Below are positions 1 through 13,100 of a DNA stretch of 64,000 nt, in pieces. The translations under genes and the position numbers were made by a program. Position 1 is the first letter of the stretch, and every line of letters begins with the position of its first letter. The stretch comes from Diploscapter coronatus (Eukaryota > Nematoda > Chromadorea > Rhabditida > Rhabditidae), in assembly GCA_964036155.1 (NCBI GenBank), contig OZ038423.1:8261249-8325248 (forward strand), read 5' to 3'. The notes under the pieces are model-generated. The model saw only the letters and a list, made by a program, of their open reading frames with translations. It did not search any database and had not been told where the DNA came from.

Positions 1-61
1 AATTAGGAGTTAGATTAATAGTCATTATGCAAAGTTAAATGACCAAATTTTCTCCATTCAG

Positions 62-3000
62 GCTATCGCAGTTCAACCCCGCCACGAATGCCTTCTCCGT
101 TGCATCGTTCATCATCTCCGATTTATTCCTTCAAAGGTCCCGACTCTCCTCCAGACGAATTCATTCAACCGACCAAAGTCACCCTCAACGTCTTCAATCC
201 ACCGGTAAGCAATTCTTGAGCGATATTATTTTGCGTGTTATAACTTCGAAAATTCACTTGCTCTTTAATTAGTTTCTTTTTCATTTTTTTACATTGATGA
301 CACGCAAATATTTTCCCTATTGCTCAGCCCCGTGTCTCCATCCATCTCTGCCTCTGCGCACATATCGCATTTCTCTCGTTTTCGTTTCTTCATCGTGGTT
401 GAAGGTCTCGAGTTTTGGGTATTCTGTTTACCTGGAGGGACGAATAGTGAAAGTAAAGCATGAGACGCCAAGCCGTATGGACTTCTCATATAAATTTTTT
501 TTCTTCCTCAAATTCTCGCAATCTTTTCCTTCCTCTATTTCCCTCTGCGTTTATTTGCATTGCCTGGAAGAGCGTCAAGCATCGTTGCTGACGAGAAGCG
601 CTAACAACTGAAATCGAGAGTCCAACGAGAGAGAAGAGTGAAAGCTATACGGTCACACACTACATCACACATCGTAAATAATCTAACAGTCTCAAAATAT
701 AACATCCATAGCAAAACAGCATAGATGGGAAAATTTAGCAACGAGAGTCGCGTGCAGAAGATCGTTCTCCTTCACGAGATCGAGACTGGCCTTCAGCTAT
801 CGACAGGAGAAGAGATCCAAGAGAAGATATTGTCGCATTACCACCGGTAAATTATGATCTAAATTTGTTCAACAGTAAGAATTGATGCTTCAGAGTCGCT
901 ATGGAACACCAGTGCAATCGTACGAAGTTGGACTTCGAAGAACGAGACCTGAGAATGCAGACGCACTCATCGATGATGCCGTCACAACGACGACAACCGT
1001 CGAAGTATTCAGAACGACGGTAATCAGAGAAGAGATGTTCGCGGTTCAATTTTTTCGTAAACCGAACCGCAGACATCTCTGAATCAGAGTAACGCCCAAA
1101 GTTAGGACAATTATGATTATGAAAGCAGCCTGGATGGTCCAATTATCGTGGACCAATTTGAATAAAACTTGCGGAAATTCATGACTCAGCGAGAAGAATA
1201 TTTTTGTGCAAACTTCATTCAAATCGACTCACAATAATTGAACCTAGCGGGCTGAGTTGATGAATTCGTAATTCTAATTGTTTCAATTTTTCAACTGTTA
1301 ATGTTTGCATAGAGCAGTATTGAAACAATCACTTCAGATGGACGATGCACCCGATTTCGTTGCACTGCCCCCTCCTCCTGCTCCAGGCATAGACGACCGT
1401 CCCCAACTCCTTCGAGTTCACGGACCATCGTATGAGAGTTGGTCCGCCGCAAGGCAGGCTCCTTATTTTTATCAACCAGCCCTTATCTCTGCAACTGCCA
1501 CAAGAAAATTCTAAATCTGTTGCATTTTTCCCTCGTGGACCATTCCACACTGCCCTTTCCACTTGATCGACTGTTTGCTTTGCTCGACACAAGCATCGGT
1601 CGGTCAGCTGGAGAAAGATTATCAATAGGTGCAGAAGAAAGAGGAATCACTTATATCTATCAATATATTGAGAAATAACTTGTGGAGTGGCAGAAAGTGA
1701 ATTACAATTTATTAATTCCTCAAAAATTCAACTTCAACTCCAATTCTACTTGTGAGAGTTGTCCTTTTGAACAGGAAAGGCCATACTATTTGTTAATTTC
1801 AGGAGAGAGACGTTGATCAGTGATAGACCTGTTGCTCCGTTGAAAGATGCCAGCAAGGCTGTCCAATGGAAGGAAAGACTCGTCGAATCAAGTCAGGCCA
1901 GTGAAAGAAGGTGCTTTTGACAAAAGTGGATATTAAGAATACTCGCGAAATTGTGAGCTCATGACGTGCGTAATAGTGTAAAATGAATCCTGTTTCTCAA
2001 CAATTTTTCATGCCGCCGCGATTTCAAGATTATTATCTAAAAGCAAATTCTCGGAAGAATAAACGATAAATTTAGCGGCTATCCTCCACCCTACAGCGGA
2101 GAACGATCTCCATTCGAGTCTTCCGTCATTCCACCGGTTCGTCCTCCTTCATCGAACCAACAGTGGCAATTACCAACTGTTACGCACTACAATGAACGGT
2201 AAAAGTCGCCTCGCCATTGATGCTCATCAAAATCATGTTCTTTAGTGAATTCCGCGAACTGCCAAGCACGCCAGCTATCACCTCACAACCTCTACCTAGC
2301 CATCCAGCAATTTCTGGATCACAGGAGGATCTTAGAAGGTCGTAAAGCAAGACGAAATCGAAATAGACAATTCCGTTTTCAGGTCCCCGTACCCTACCTC
2401 TGGTTCTGCTCTTTCGTACCATTCTGCCCTTCGTCCAATATCGAGCAACTCGAACATTGCCTATAGAACTCCAGCAGCCACCACTCCCGTTCCCATCACG
2501 ATTCAACGCAGTCCAACATCCCAAATCAGTCCCCAACATATTCCCATCACTTATCATCAAGCACAACAGCAACAGCAACCGAGATATCAGCAACAGCAGC
2601 CCCCCAAGAGAGATATCAGCCCAGCCTCTTATGCTACAGTCGATCAGAGGTAAAACATTGCTTCTCGAGGAATAAGCAGTTTTGTTGAAATTTGAATCCT
2701 AAATACGAAATAAAATAAAGACAAAAGTGTGCGTGTCACTGGATTTTTTCATTCAGAAATAGTAACTTCCATTTCAGAATGGTCCCTGTCGAAAGACATC
2801 GCTATGACACCGTAGAAGCCGAAGATGCCGACGACGAAAGAAAATTGAGACATAGAGATGAACCAAGGCATACTCGCGACGACAGAGATAGACGTCATCA
2901 AAGAGATCGAGACGAAGAGGGTAGCGACGATGAAAGAAGAGGCAGAGATGAGCACAGGTAAAGGAGCATTTTAAAGAATTGGTGTAGAGAAGTAATTTAT

Positions 3001-6000
3001 TTTAGACATCGTTCTCAGCCTCCCTATCGTTACCGTCACCCATCTCGTCGGGCTCGCAGTGCCAATCGATCGCGCCGTCGTGCCGAAGCTCGTGAGGGCA
3101 GCCGACCTCGGGATGAGCGTCAGCGACATCGTAGTGCATCGCCAGCTCGAGGTGAATTGAGAGTTGCCGTTGGATCAGATTATCATGACGGATATGGCGG
3201 ACTGCACTCTCCTGCCCGAACAGTTTCTCCAATGCTTCCAATGTCGCCAGACCCGAACATGCTGCCTGGACAACTGTCTGCCTCACAACAGGAGATCTTC
3301 GCCCTCTATCAGACTCGCGACGCTCTCAATCACGTCGTCGCCCAGTTGTAAGCCGATCTGATTCTATCAATCATCAGTTATTTATCATCGATTCTCCCAA
3401 TACCAAATCCTCTGGAAAAGATGATAAATTTGTGGATGAGATCCAATAAAGGTTCTAGACGATTAGTGGCCGCATGAGCCTCGCCCCTTTCTCTAGATGC
3501 GACCTGTTCCTCTCTCGAGTTATCCAACAACCCTCTATCTATTTGTTACAATCCCCTAGCATACTCTAATTTGGGCGTAGGGCGAATGAGGTTTCGATTC
3601 GAATGGGTGAGACTTTGCTTCATCTTGGTTCTGCATGAAACCCGACAACCCTTCGACAGATTTTCATTAGATTTGAGATTGCAGTTTGATGAATGAAGAT
3701 TATCGTGGTGTGAGCATGATTGAAGTGAAGTTAGTGATTTTTACCATTGATACTACGAATAGATTACCGTTGATTTGAAATCAAAGACAACTTGTCATAA
3801 ACTCTCGGAAAGTCAATGATAAGAATTGATTCCATGCATGAAAGGATTAGCCCGCTTGAGAGAGCATTCAGTTCGTTCACCAATGACAAAGGGGCGGAGT
3901 TCTCTGGTAATCCTTATTTTTCAATTGATTTTCATACATATTCACTTGTAACTTTAGCGTAGACTATCAAATGCATTTATCAATTTATCATGATGTTTCA
4001 CTTCCGATGTCGCTACTTCTGAATGGATTTTCATTTTGTACAAAGATGTTCTTCAAATCTCTTATTTCATTTATCTCTAACTGCCACCTATTACGCATTT
4101 ATTCAACACACACATACACACATCACTTATCTTTCGCTTTACTTCTACACAATTTTAATGGATATCACATGTGTAGTCGATATAATCTATGATAATGATT
4201 TCAAATATTGAATTTCACAAATTCCTGTATTTTTTTTTTACAAAATCGTAATCAAGTAAAGTAATTCGTAAATAGTCGTTGCTGTGGTGTAAGTGTGCAA
4301 TTGCAATTATGAAATTCTCTGAACTGAATTTTAACTCGAAATTCCGTCGACAGAGATGAAGCAAAGTTGAACACATTCGAATTAGATCGAATAAATGTGA
4401 ATCATAAAGCCTTGCGTAAATTTTTAACGAATATTTTTCAGTGACAAAATGCGTGAGGATTTTGACGATTCAAAGATGCAACCGAATGAACAAGACTCTT
4501 CATCGTCAGTAGATTCTGTCATCTCATCGGCAAGTGCTCGGCATGACATTTCTCGAGCTGAATGGCTGGAAATGAAACAAGCACAGCCCCTTGACTTCGG
4601 ACAAATTCTCGCGCAACTCAATCGATCTGTTCCTCCATCGAATTCAGCAATCGCTCGGGGTAGAGCTCCAAGAGCCCAACCTGAGGATGCAAGAGTTGGC
4701 GAATATGACATCCCAGTGAGACATCAGGGGACTGACGACTATCCATCAAGGCCACCCCCAGTCCCGCCTCGGCGAGAAAGTGCGATGCATTCGAAGAAAG
4801 ATCACAAACCAAGAGGTTACAACCACCAATATGATCAAATTGCTGGCCCTTCGACATCAACTTCAGTGATCACTTCAAACCCGCATTCGTATCGTCACAA
4901 TAAACTACTTCCAATGCACTATCGATCTGCCGAAAACATCTACGATGAGCCACAAATTGTACGGAAGAATGAAAGAAACAACAGAACGCATGAAGAAGGA
5001 ATCCGACTGGTAGACAGAAACATGACTCCGCCAAAATCAAGAATTCTCGACTTTCCTGAGATGCAACGGAGCTACTCATCGATTGTCTACAAGCCGAACG
5101 AAGGAGCCTGTGCCATAGATAGCGCATCATTCTCACGCCAACAGCAGCAGCATCAACCAGGGATGAGTCTTGTCTCTCCGCCTTCCAAACCCAGCCAGTC
5201 CGGTGAAATCCCGATAACTCGCATCGTCACTGCCCATGTAACCGAAACGGAACCAGTTAAAATGGCCAAGATTCAGAAGATACCAAGATATGACTCGTCT
5301 TTCTACAAGGGTGAAACAAAGTCGCATGGCCACGTCAGCAAGTCTACGAGTTCTTCGACAAATCAGAAGATCTTCAAGACTGAAAAGCCACCTAATCCGA
5401 TCGTAAGAGAATTAGAAGAGTTTCTGAAATCTGATAATTCAAAGTCAAATCCGGCCGAGGAGAACTCAAACAAGGGAAAAGCTGAGGCTCGTGACAATCA
5501 GAGTGAAAAGATTACAAATGAGGCGTCGAATTCTGAGCCAATTTATGAAAAGCCACGAGGTGCTAAGCGGCCACCGAAGCTTCAAAAACGAGCTTCTTCC
5601 TGCGATGAAAGCAATTTGGAGAAGATCCGACAAGAAGAGGCTGTCTCTCCCCAAGAACCCTTGCGGGAAAGCAGCAGTCAGCAGGACATGAGCATGAACA
5701 CATTCGAAGCGATCTACAACCGGCTACAAAGACTCCGAGGACGAGGAGATTCGAAGCATGAGAAACACAGCAAAGAGCACAAGGAGCATAGGAATGAGTC
5801 CAAAGACAAACAGAAGAGTTTCATGTCGAAACAATTGTCTTTGGATGTCGAGAAGGCCGACAAAGAGGTTCCTCCAAAGCCACCGAGATCTCCAACGATC
5901 GGACAACTGTTGCTGCAGACCTACGTTCCGAAGAAGGCATCGTCGAGTTCAAGTTCTTCTGGCAACAACCCCCCACAAGTTCCTACCCCAATCAACAAAT

Positions 6001-7088
6001 CGTCAGCTCAACAAGTCTCACCTCAGTCACCAGGCTCTGCCGCTCCTACAATCGTTGCTCCACAATTCCGAGTCTTCCGACATTCCCTGTCAACTCCCGA
6101 CATGCTTCAAGGAATCACTATTCCAGAACAGAACATCGATCTGGCGCAAAGTTATCCGCTAAACCAAGTCGTTGATGAGCTGAGGCAATCGAAAGAAGAA
6201 AGACTGAAAGAAGGAACCGAAGCGCTTGGACGACTTTTGAAACGCGACAACATCAAACGAGCCAGCGACAGAGCCTCTTCATCAGCATCAGTAGCTTCTG
6301 CAGAATCAACGACTTCGAGCGAACACAGCCGAGAAAGCAGTCACTCGAAAGTTACGTTAGTTTCGAAGAGAAGCAAGCCATCTACCGGATATCCGAAAAT
6401 CACGGCTATCGTTCCGATGCTACCAGAACTACCGGAAGACCGAGAATTGTCAGCTGGAAGGCTGCAAGAAGATCGTGAAATAGGAATCAGTTTAAGGTTG
6501 GTTAGAAAATAAGAAAATCAAGATCAATTTTTGTCCAGAGATATACCGGAAGCAAGACCGTCGCCAAAGTCGATTATCGTTCGAAAGAGTGAGCAACCAA
6601 GAGCTTTAGAAGTAAGTGATGAAATTTTAGTAGAAAGACATAGATTGAAACCAAAGATGATTCTTATGAAGAAGTGGAGATTCAATTTGTATTGATGGTT
6701 CAGCATGAACTAAAGAGCAATTAAAGAGTACGGTATGAGATGATTCAGAATCTTGTTGAACTCATGTGTTTCCGAATTTTCCTAGCCATAGATGAATTCT
6801 ATGGCAATCGTCAATAAATTTCAGGTGAAAATAATCGAGCACGATATTGGTGAGTCGAGTTCTGCGAGCAGACGACAACAGAGACCCGCCGGAGGCAGCA
6901 GCAGACGTCCTGGTCAGGCAACAGGCCATTCGACTAAACTGACTGTTAGATCGAATTCTCACAAGCTACAAATCGACGATTGGGAAGAGTTGCTGCAATC
7001 AGAATCGCAATCATCCGAAGAAGAAATCTATCAGGTCCAAGTTAAAACAGAGCAGAAGTTATCATCTGAAGAAGAGTACACTGAATAA
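62..7088 (+). CDS. Large disordered scaffold/docking protein, 5' end not certain
   Basis: I do not recognise the family. At least thirteen exons join in one consistent reading frame: 62-204, 739-846, 894-1019, 1338-1429, 1803-1910, about 2075-2200, 2250-2340, 2383-2650, 2779-2960, 3006-3347, 4443-6497, 6538-6613 and 6825-7088, giving about 1,330 residues. The frame is open back to the acceptor at 60-61, so the gene may start upstream; an in-frame ATG at 88 preceded by that acceptor is the alternative start. No folded domain is visible. The protein is rich in Ser, Pro, Arg and Gln, with a charged Arg/Asp block (2779-2960) and a proline run RPPPVPPR near 4750 that is a good SH3 ligand. Tyrosines sit in YDIP, YDEP and YEKP contexts, the pYxxP form bound by Crk/Abl-type SH2 domains. 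RHSLSTP near 6080 could bind 14-3-3. The largest exon (4443-6497) ends at GT before an in-frame stop. Inferred role: cortical or signalling adaptor. Confidence 0.7.
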
Positions 7089-8158
7089 TTATGTTGCGTT
7101 CGGAAATTTTGGAAATCAATATCTAACTCGATCTCAACCTGTTAGAGAGTAAAAGTAAAGTTCGAATTAAACTTTTTCGAAAAATTCAGAGTTAGAGTTT
7201 CAATTTTCGAACTTCTAAAATCGCTGATTCTATTTGAATGATGTCACATGTCTATGCATTTCTGTACTGCTCTATTCTGATCATGGACTATTATTTCAGA
7301 AGTTAGATAAATTTCAGGTTAAATATTGGTGATCAGGATATTTTCTGTATTTTTTCTTTGAAAATATTATGCTTCTTGCCTCGCTAGTGCATCTGTCATG
7401 CTGTTAGATAGTATTTTTCGTCGCGTTCACTCACTCAAAATTCAAATAAGTTAAAAGTTACAGGATTAGAGGTTTAGTATTTTTCTAAGTTTGAATTTTA
7501 TCTAATGATGAAGTGTTACAACATATCCAGTCATTTCCGGTTTTTCATCCAAATCTTTCCCGTTGAATTCTAGACAACTATCCAAGTGAGCAGTCATTCC
7601 AATTCTAACCGCATATTTTCTATCACTTTCATTTCGAATGTAAGGTCACAAGACTTCTCAAGTTTCTTTATTTTACTGCCATAAATGAATATTGTATCGA
7701 TAAAATGTATGATGAATTGAAGTAATGGAATAAATGAATTTCCTAAATTTCAAAAATGAATAATTAATCATTTTGAAATAGAAAAATGAAGAGAAATTAT
7801 GACCCATTGTTAGTTTTGTAATTTTTTTTATATACGAGTAGCATAAAATGTCATAGTAACATATTCTAGGAATAAAAAATAATGAAATAAATCTATGACA
7901 TATCCATTCTTAAACTTAATAAAAAAAATTAAATTAAAGAGAATTCACTCATATCTAGTACAACAAGCTTACGTAAAATTTTTGTTGATTTTCAGACAAT
8001 CGAGTTGTTGATAAGAAAGGAATCGTAGTAAGGCGAAAAATTAAAGGAATGAGAAGAGATCAGGCAAACTTTCCTGAAAAGGGGGAAGGGAGTCGGAGTA
8101 AATGCAAGTAGAAATGCTAGAAGTAGGAATAGGTGAATCAACCATCCATCCTACAATC
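7089..8158. other. Convergent intergenic DNA, no gene seen
   Basis: AT-rich spacer between the 3' ends of the scaffold gene (+) and MEAF6 (-). It holds several AATAAA-type sequences, for example near 7730, that could serve as poly(A) signals. No open frame with coding character was found on either strand. Confidence 0.6.
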
Positions 8159-9837
8159 TCATTCGATTCTGCGCTTTTTCGGTCTCGGAATACCACGGTT
8201 AGAAAGCTAAAAATCGAAAGGGAATACCCAAGGACTTTTCTTCTGTGTAAGTTATGAATATCGTTATACTACCCAAAGGGTGATACTGAGGAAACTATAA
8301 GTTGCACACACTTGCAGCGTTTCGAACTAAAGTTGATTTTTTTTCAGAATTAGATCTATTCCTTTACCCTTTTTATGAGTTTTGTTTTAAAGAAACGTGC
8401 TTGATCATTTGGCATTATTTCATTCTGTCATATTTTAAGATGTTGCTTTCTAGCAACTCCAGAAATTTTTTTTTTTTTTTTTCTTCCTAGCCTTATTATT
8501 CCCACTGGGTGGGGTCGGCTACCCTCAAGCCCGTCAGTGGGGCTCAGCCTTTGATAGGGGCAGTCGGCCTATCCTAGCCACACAGGACTAGTGGCCCGTC
8601 CCGAGGACAGACTGTTGTTGTGTGCAACAGCCGAGGGATTTTAGGCAAATTTTCGTGGTTTTATCCACTACCAACATTTCTTAACCCCCTTGGTTTGGGT
8701 GAGGAGCGGGGGGCGAACTTGAGCCCTAGCTGTAGGCAGTAACACACAACCACTGCGCTACGCCGCCCTCTAGCAACTCCAGAAATATTCCTGGTATATT
8801 CGAAATATATATGAAAAATTTACTTAAATTTCCATGAAATTGCTTTTGTCTAATTCAACTTTGCACACACATCTCTTCTCGTTCAGCAAATCAGAAAATA
8901 AAATAAAGAATGGCAACTTACACCATCGTCATCCCCGTTGACGAGCGCCATGGCTGCGTGCTGTCTGTCCTCCCTCGAAGCAGCTGCCGCACTTGCGTGG
9001 GCGTGTTTGATGGCTGCCGGAGACGTCACAGACGAGTACGAGAACAGACGGTCAGATTCCCTACAAACATAATCATTTCTTGAGTTCAGTTTGTAAAGAC
9101 ACTATTCATCGCATGAATTATCGTTCTTTAATCATTCATATGTTTGGAACATGCAGATTTTATTTATCTGATCGATATATTATAGACTTCAATGGCAGGG
9201 TACTATAATCTGTACATTATTTCTAGATTTTTCCACTGCCTGCATAAAATTCATCATGCCCCAAACGTAAATATGCGTCTCTTACTAATCAGCAAGGAGA
9301 TTATGAAGATAATCTCTGACTATTATTTCATTGAAAAGACAAACTAACTTTGGTCCCTTCCTACCCGACTTCTTCTCGAGTCGAATCGGCTGACTTTTAG
9401 AGGGTGGAGCAGCGAGAGCGTAGTGATTCCATCCTGAGCATAATTGTTCTCGAATGTCATTTCTTTTTTTCCACTCACCTCTGATTACATTTCCATATTC
9501 AGCAGTCTCTTCGAGGTACGAGCCTTCGAAGTTGTAGATCTGTGTCTCGAGGGCTTCCAAAGTTTCCTAAATAGCTTCTTTTTTTTTTTTTTTTTTTTAA
9601 ATTTTTCATTGAGTAAAATTTAGTCCTTACTTTCAAAATCTATTGTCAGATTTTGTTTGCAAAACTTTTGAAAAACTGATGAAAGGGAGGCCTTGTAAAA
9701 TTGCTTCTTTCAATACTTTTGATTAAATTTTTAATCTTTAAACGAAAGAAGTGAAATTGTTGACTTACGGCGATCTCCGCCCGCTTCTTGATCAACTCAT
9801 GTAGTTCCTTCTTCAAGTCTTGCTGGTCCTTTGACAT
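8159..9837 (-). CDS. MEAF6: MEAF6/Eaf6, NuA4- and MYST-family acetyltransferase accessory subunit
   Basis: Five exons read in phase on the minus strand. Exon 1 (about 9769-9837) begins [18 protein letters not shown]. The next, near 9480-9567, encodes [20 protein letters not shown], which matches the family signature QIYAFEGSYLEDTQMYGN. Then come about 9347-9455 ([11 protein letters not shown]..., equivalent to human GWDRYL), 8926-9062 ([17 protein letters not shown], equivalent to AERLFSKSSVTSAAAV) and 8159-8206 ([14 protein letters not shown], stop). The product is about 145 residues, shorter than the human protein because the C-terminal tail is reduced to a short basic peptide that could act as a nuclear signal. 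In known family members this helical protein bridges subunits of NuA4/TIP60, HBO1 and MOZ/MORF histone acetyltransferase complexes in the nucleus. A TTCAG acceptor lies 5 nt before the ATG. It lies 293 bp downstream of CSN2 on the same strand. A SINE occupies the last intron. Confidence 0.88.
8449..8466. repeat. Target-site duplication of the SINE, copy 1
   Basis: TCTAGCAACTCCAGAAAT occurs exactly at 8449-8466 and again at 8769-8786, bracketing the SINE. Confidence 0.9.
8467..8768 (-). mobile_element. tRNA-derived SINE with target-site duplication
   Basis: Read on the minus strand, the element begins GGGCGGCGTAGCGCAGTGG. It holds a good Pol III box A (TAGCGCAGTGG, complement of 8750-8760) and a degenerate box B (AGTTCGCCCCC, around 8710-8721), so the head looks tRNA-derived. 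A body of unrelated sequence follows and ends in a poly(A) tail, seen as 16 T at 8467-8482. It is flanked by an exact 18-bp duplication (see the repeat entry). It lies in the last intron of MEAF6 in sense orientation. The exact duplication suggests a recent insertion. I found no second copy in the window. Confidence 0.88.
8769..8786. repeat. Target-site duplication of the SINE, copy 2
   Basis: Exact 18-bp copy of 8449-8466 directly beyond the tRNA-like end of the SINE. Confidence 0.9.
9579..9598. repeat. Poly(T) tract
   Basis: Twenty consecutive T on the plus strand (poly-A on the MEAF6 sense strand), inside MEAF6 intron 1. Confidence 0.9.
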
Positions 9838-10130
9838 TAGTACTGAATTTTTAACATTTTTAAACATCGTCAAAGATTTAGTAGATATTCAACGGCCATA
9901 AAAACCGTAAAAAAATAATCAAAAACATAAATATAAAACTTTCGTTTATGAAATTCAAGAATGACTTTTCAAAAATCTCTATCCGAGCGATTAAATAACG
10001 AATAGTTTAAAATCAAAATCAAGAACAAGAATTGTGGAGGAAAAACCGATTGTTTGAGAAATTGACTCGTATTTGGGTGAGATAAAGGATTCTCTATGAA
10101 GGCGAATCTGCTCCAATCCAATGCGCCGAC

Positions 10131-13100
10131 TCATTTCATCTTCTCCACTGCACTCACAACGCGATTCAACTGTTTTGCCCTGCAAATACAAATTATTTTC
10201 AAAATTTCTGAAGCTGACAATTTGGAAACACTGACTCTATAAACTATGTTAAGATATTTCGATTGAATAAAAAACAATGATACTCAGGCCTTAAAGTTTT
10301 TGACACTTTCCTGTTAAACATGACAGCGAGAAGAAATAAGAAATAGCATGGGCAGGCAACGAGAAGAAAAGTGAGAAAAACACTCGTTTTTTTTCTTCGC
10401 TATCATGTTTAACATGGGAGTGTCAAAAACTTTCAGGCCTGATAATACTATGAAAGTAATTCTATTCTATGTGAAATAATAAGGCAAATCTGGCAAAGAA
10501 AGTACAATTGCTATGTAGTAATCGGTGAAGTAGTTCGGGTTGGGCAATGAGAGGTACCAATTTTATCATTCCCCAAAACTTATGGGCGCTCCTACGTTAC
10601 TACTTTTCCAGATTTGCAGTAAACCAGTGGACGTGTTTGATAGAATCTCCTACCAATCATTGATGAACTTGTAGCTTCGGGAATTAGCATTGGCAGCGGA
10701 GGAACAGGACAGCGGGTCTGCAATCACGGACAGATCGATCTCCTCCTCGCTGCCTGCAGCTGCATCGCCAGCCATCAGAAGAATGCCTTCTCGCTCGTTC
10801 AATAGACCTGCTATCTCTGCAATATTTCATCATTTATTCAAAGAGGAGTTCAAGTCTCTTACTTTCATCGAAAATAGCTTCGACAATGAGTCGTTTGACC
10901 TCATCCTCAGGCAGCTGCAGAGTGCTGGCCAAATGGGAGAGACGCACTCGGCTGTAGGGACGGACTAGCTTGATTAGAACCTTAATTTGTAAATCTTGAT
11001 AAAAATGAACATTCAGAAATCAGTTTAAATCCGTTGTATGTCCCTTAACGATCGAAAATATTGTCCTTTCTATTATTTTCATACTATTTACGCAGGGATA
11101 GAAGGGGAGAAACATGAAGTTAATAGAGAAGAAGCGAATTTCACCGTTAGAAGACAGGGCACAATAAAAATCGTCAACATTTCGAACAAAAAAATCAGTA
11201 AGAAGTTTCTGAACATACCTGCGTGCGAATGTTGTTCATGAGTTCCTCGATTCTCTCGCGAATGAAGTGATCTCCCATTATGGCGTCGTGGTGCTTCTGG
11301 ATGATGTCCTCGAAGGCCTCAATGTCATTCTCCTGGTAGGCTGTCACCATTTGAGTCATTGCCACGATATCGGGCTGGTTCTGAACAAGGAGAGCTCTAT
11401 AGAATTGCTCAAACGATCAACTTCATGTATTGTTAAAGGAAAGACATAGATTTACTGTCCAAGGCTATGAAAATGTCCTTCTTCTACCTTGAATGGCTTA
11501 GCCTCCTGTGAATCGAATGGGTTGATGTCAGACTGAATGAGCATGTTGGCCAGAACGAGGTACTTCAGACAGGCCGTACGACGAGGGGAGCCACTTTCAT
11601 CGTAGTTCTGCAAATTCAAGATGGTTGGAAGGTTTTGAAGAACTATTGCACCTTGAAGGCTTCAAAGAAGTCAGTGTGAGCATGCTCGAATTGACCTTCG
11701 CGCAGGTGCATTTTCCCACCGCATTCTGAAATTGAACTTTCGAATTGGTAGAAATTTCAGTTGATGAAATCGAAAATATTTTATCTTTCGCTTTCTAGAT
11801 TCTTCTAAAAATTCCGGCAACGAAATATAATGTTTAAAAACGAGAGCGCTTCCCCTCTTCTGTCCACATGCAACTTCGTCATGTTGTAACGTTGCGAAAT
11901 TTGGCATTTTCTCTAACAAAAATGACTATTTCTAAACAAACGCACCTCTGATAACTCCCAGAATGAGAGGATGAGGAATGGCAGATTTGGAGGCGATCGC
12001 GCTCATTGCCAGGTTGTAGATGTGACCCAGAGCCTGTAAATAAAAACATTGATAAGTGAAAACCCCTTTCTCAAACTACTTTGTTGTTTTTCTGCTCAGT
12101 GTACATCTGAATTTCGAGAGCGTAAATCTCCAACAGCTGAGTGCCTTTCTTCTGATCCTGCTCGCCTTCATCGTTCTGAAATACAAAATGAATCAGGGTT
12201 ATTTCAAGTTTTTTTTCAAATAACTTTGTAAGCATGAAACAAACCTAGGCAGATTTTCACCCAAAATGAGAAATTTTCTATAAAAATAGTACATAAGGGA
12301 GTACGCATGAGAATTTTAGGAGAATATTTGGCTTAAGCCCTGTCTAGCTCTGGAAAGAAACATTCAGAAAGTTATGAAAGGTCCAGAGAGAGGAGATTTG
12401 TCTTCTCATCAATTTGAGTAACAGTGATTCCAAACAATAAATGTACCGTGCAAGACTCCTTCAGCTGATTGATGATTTTCTCCATCTTACCGAACTCCCT
12501 CATGTCGAAGTACAGCTTGCCTAGTTTGGTGTTCGTCTTGAACCAGAGCCGATCGTTCCTCGCGTCCTGGAAGAAACAACTAGACGAAGATTTTTCAATA
12601 TTTTGCTCACTCTGAGCGCATCCAGAGTGATTTCATAGAACTGCTGCAGCAGGTCCATCTGCTTGGAGGTGGAAATATAATCTGGAAATAACAATTTGAG
12701 ATTTGCAAAAAAGAAGAAAGAATACCAAGAATGGAATTGATGGACTTCTCCGAGTAGTTCTTGGTGACTGCAGACTTGATGTACTTGAGAAGGCAACGGT
12801 AGTGATCCAGCATGACTGAGTAATCACCCTGAAATTGGAATCATTTGTTTTTTCAAGAAATAGAATTACTAGGGAAATATGTGAAGTCACAATCGAATTT
12901 TTTCGACGAAGCCTATACCAATCGATAGGGCTCGTCGAACATTTGATTGTGACCCCCCATACACTTCCCTAGTTAGGAGCAGGGGTGTGCGGGAATAGTT
13001 TCGGGAAAGGTTTCTGCACATCCCTGATTGGAAATAGAAGCAGAGTTAAGAGAAATAATGTTTTTAATCAATTTAAATTATGAAAGGCTGACCGCACTGA

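Noticed and set aside
8700..8768. A functional tRNA gene on the minus strand
   Set aside because: Box A is good but box B is degenerate, the acceptor stem is not formed, and the sequence continues into a poly(A)-tailed element with target duplications, so it is a SINE head.
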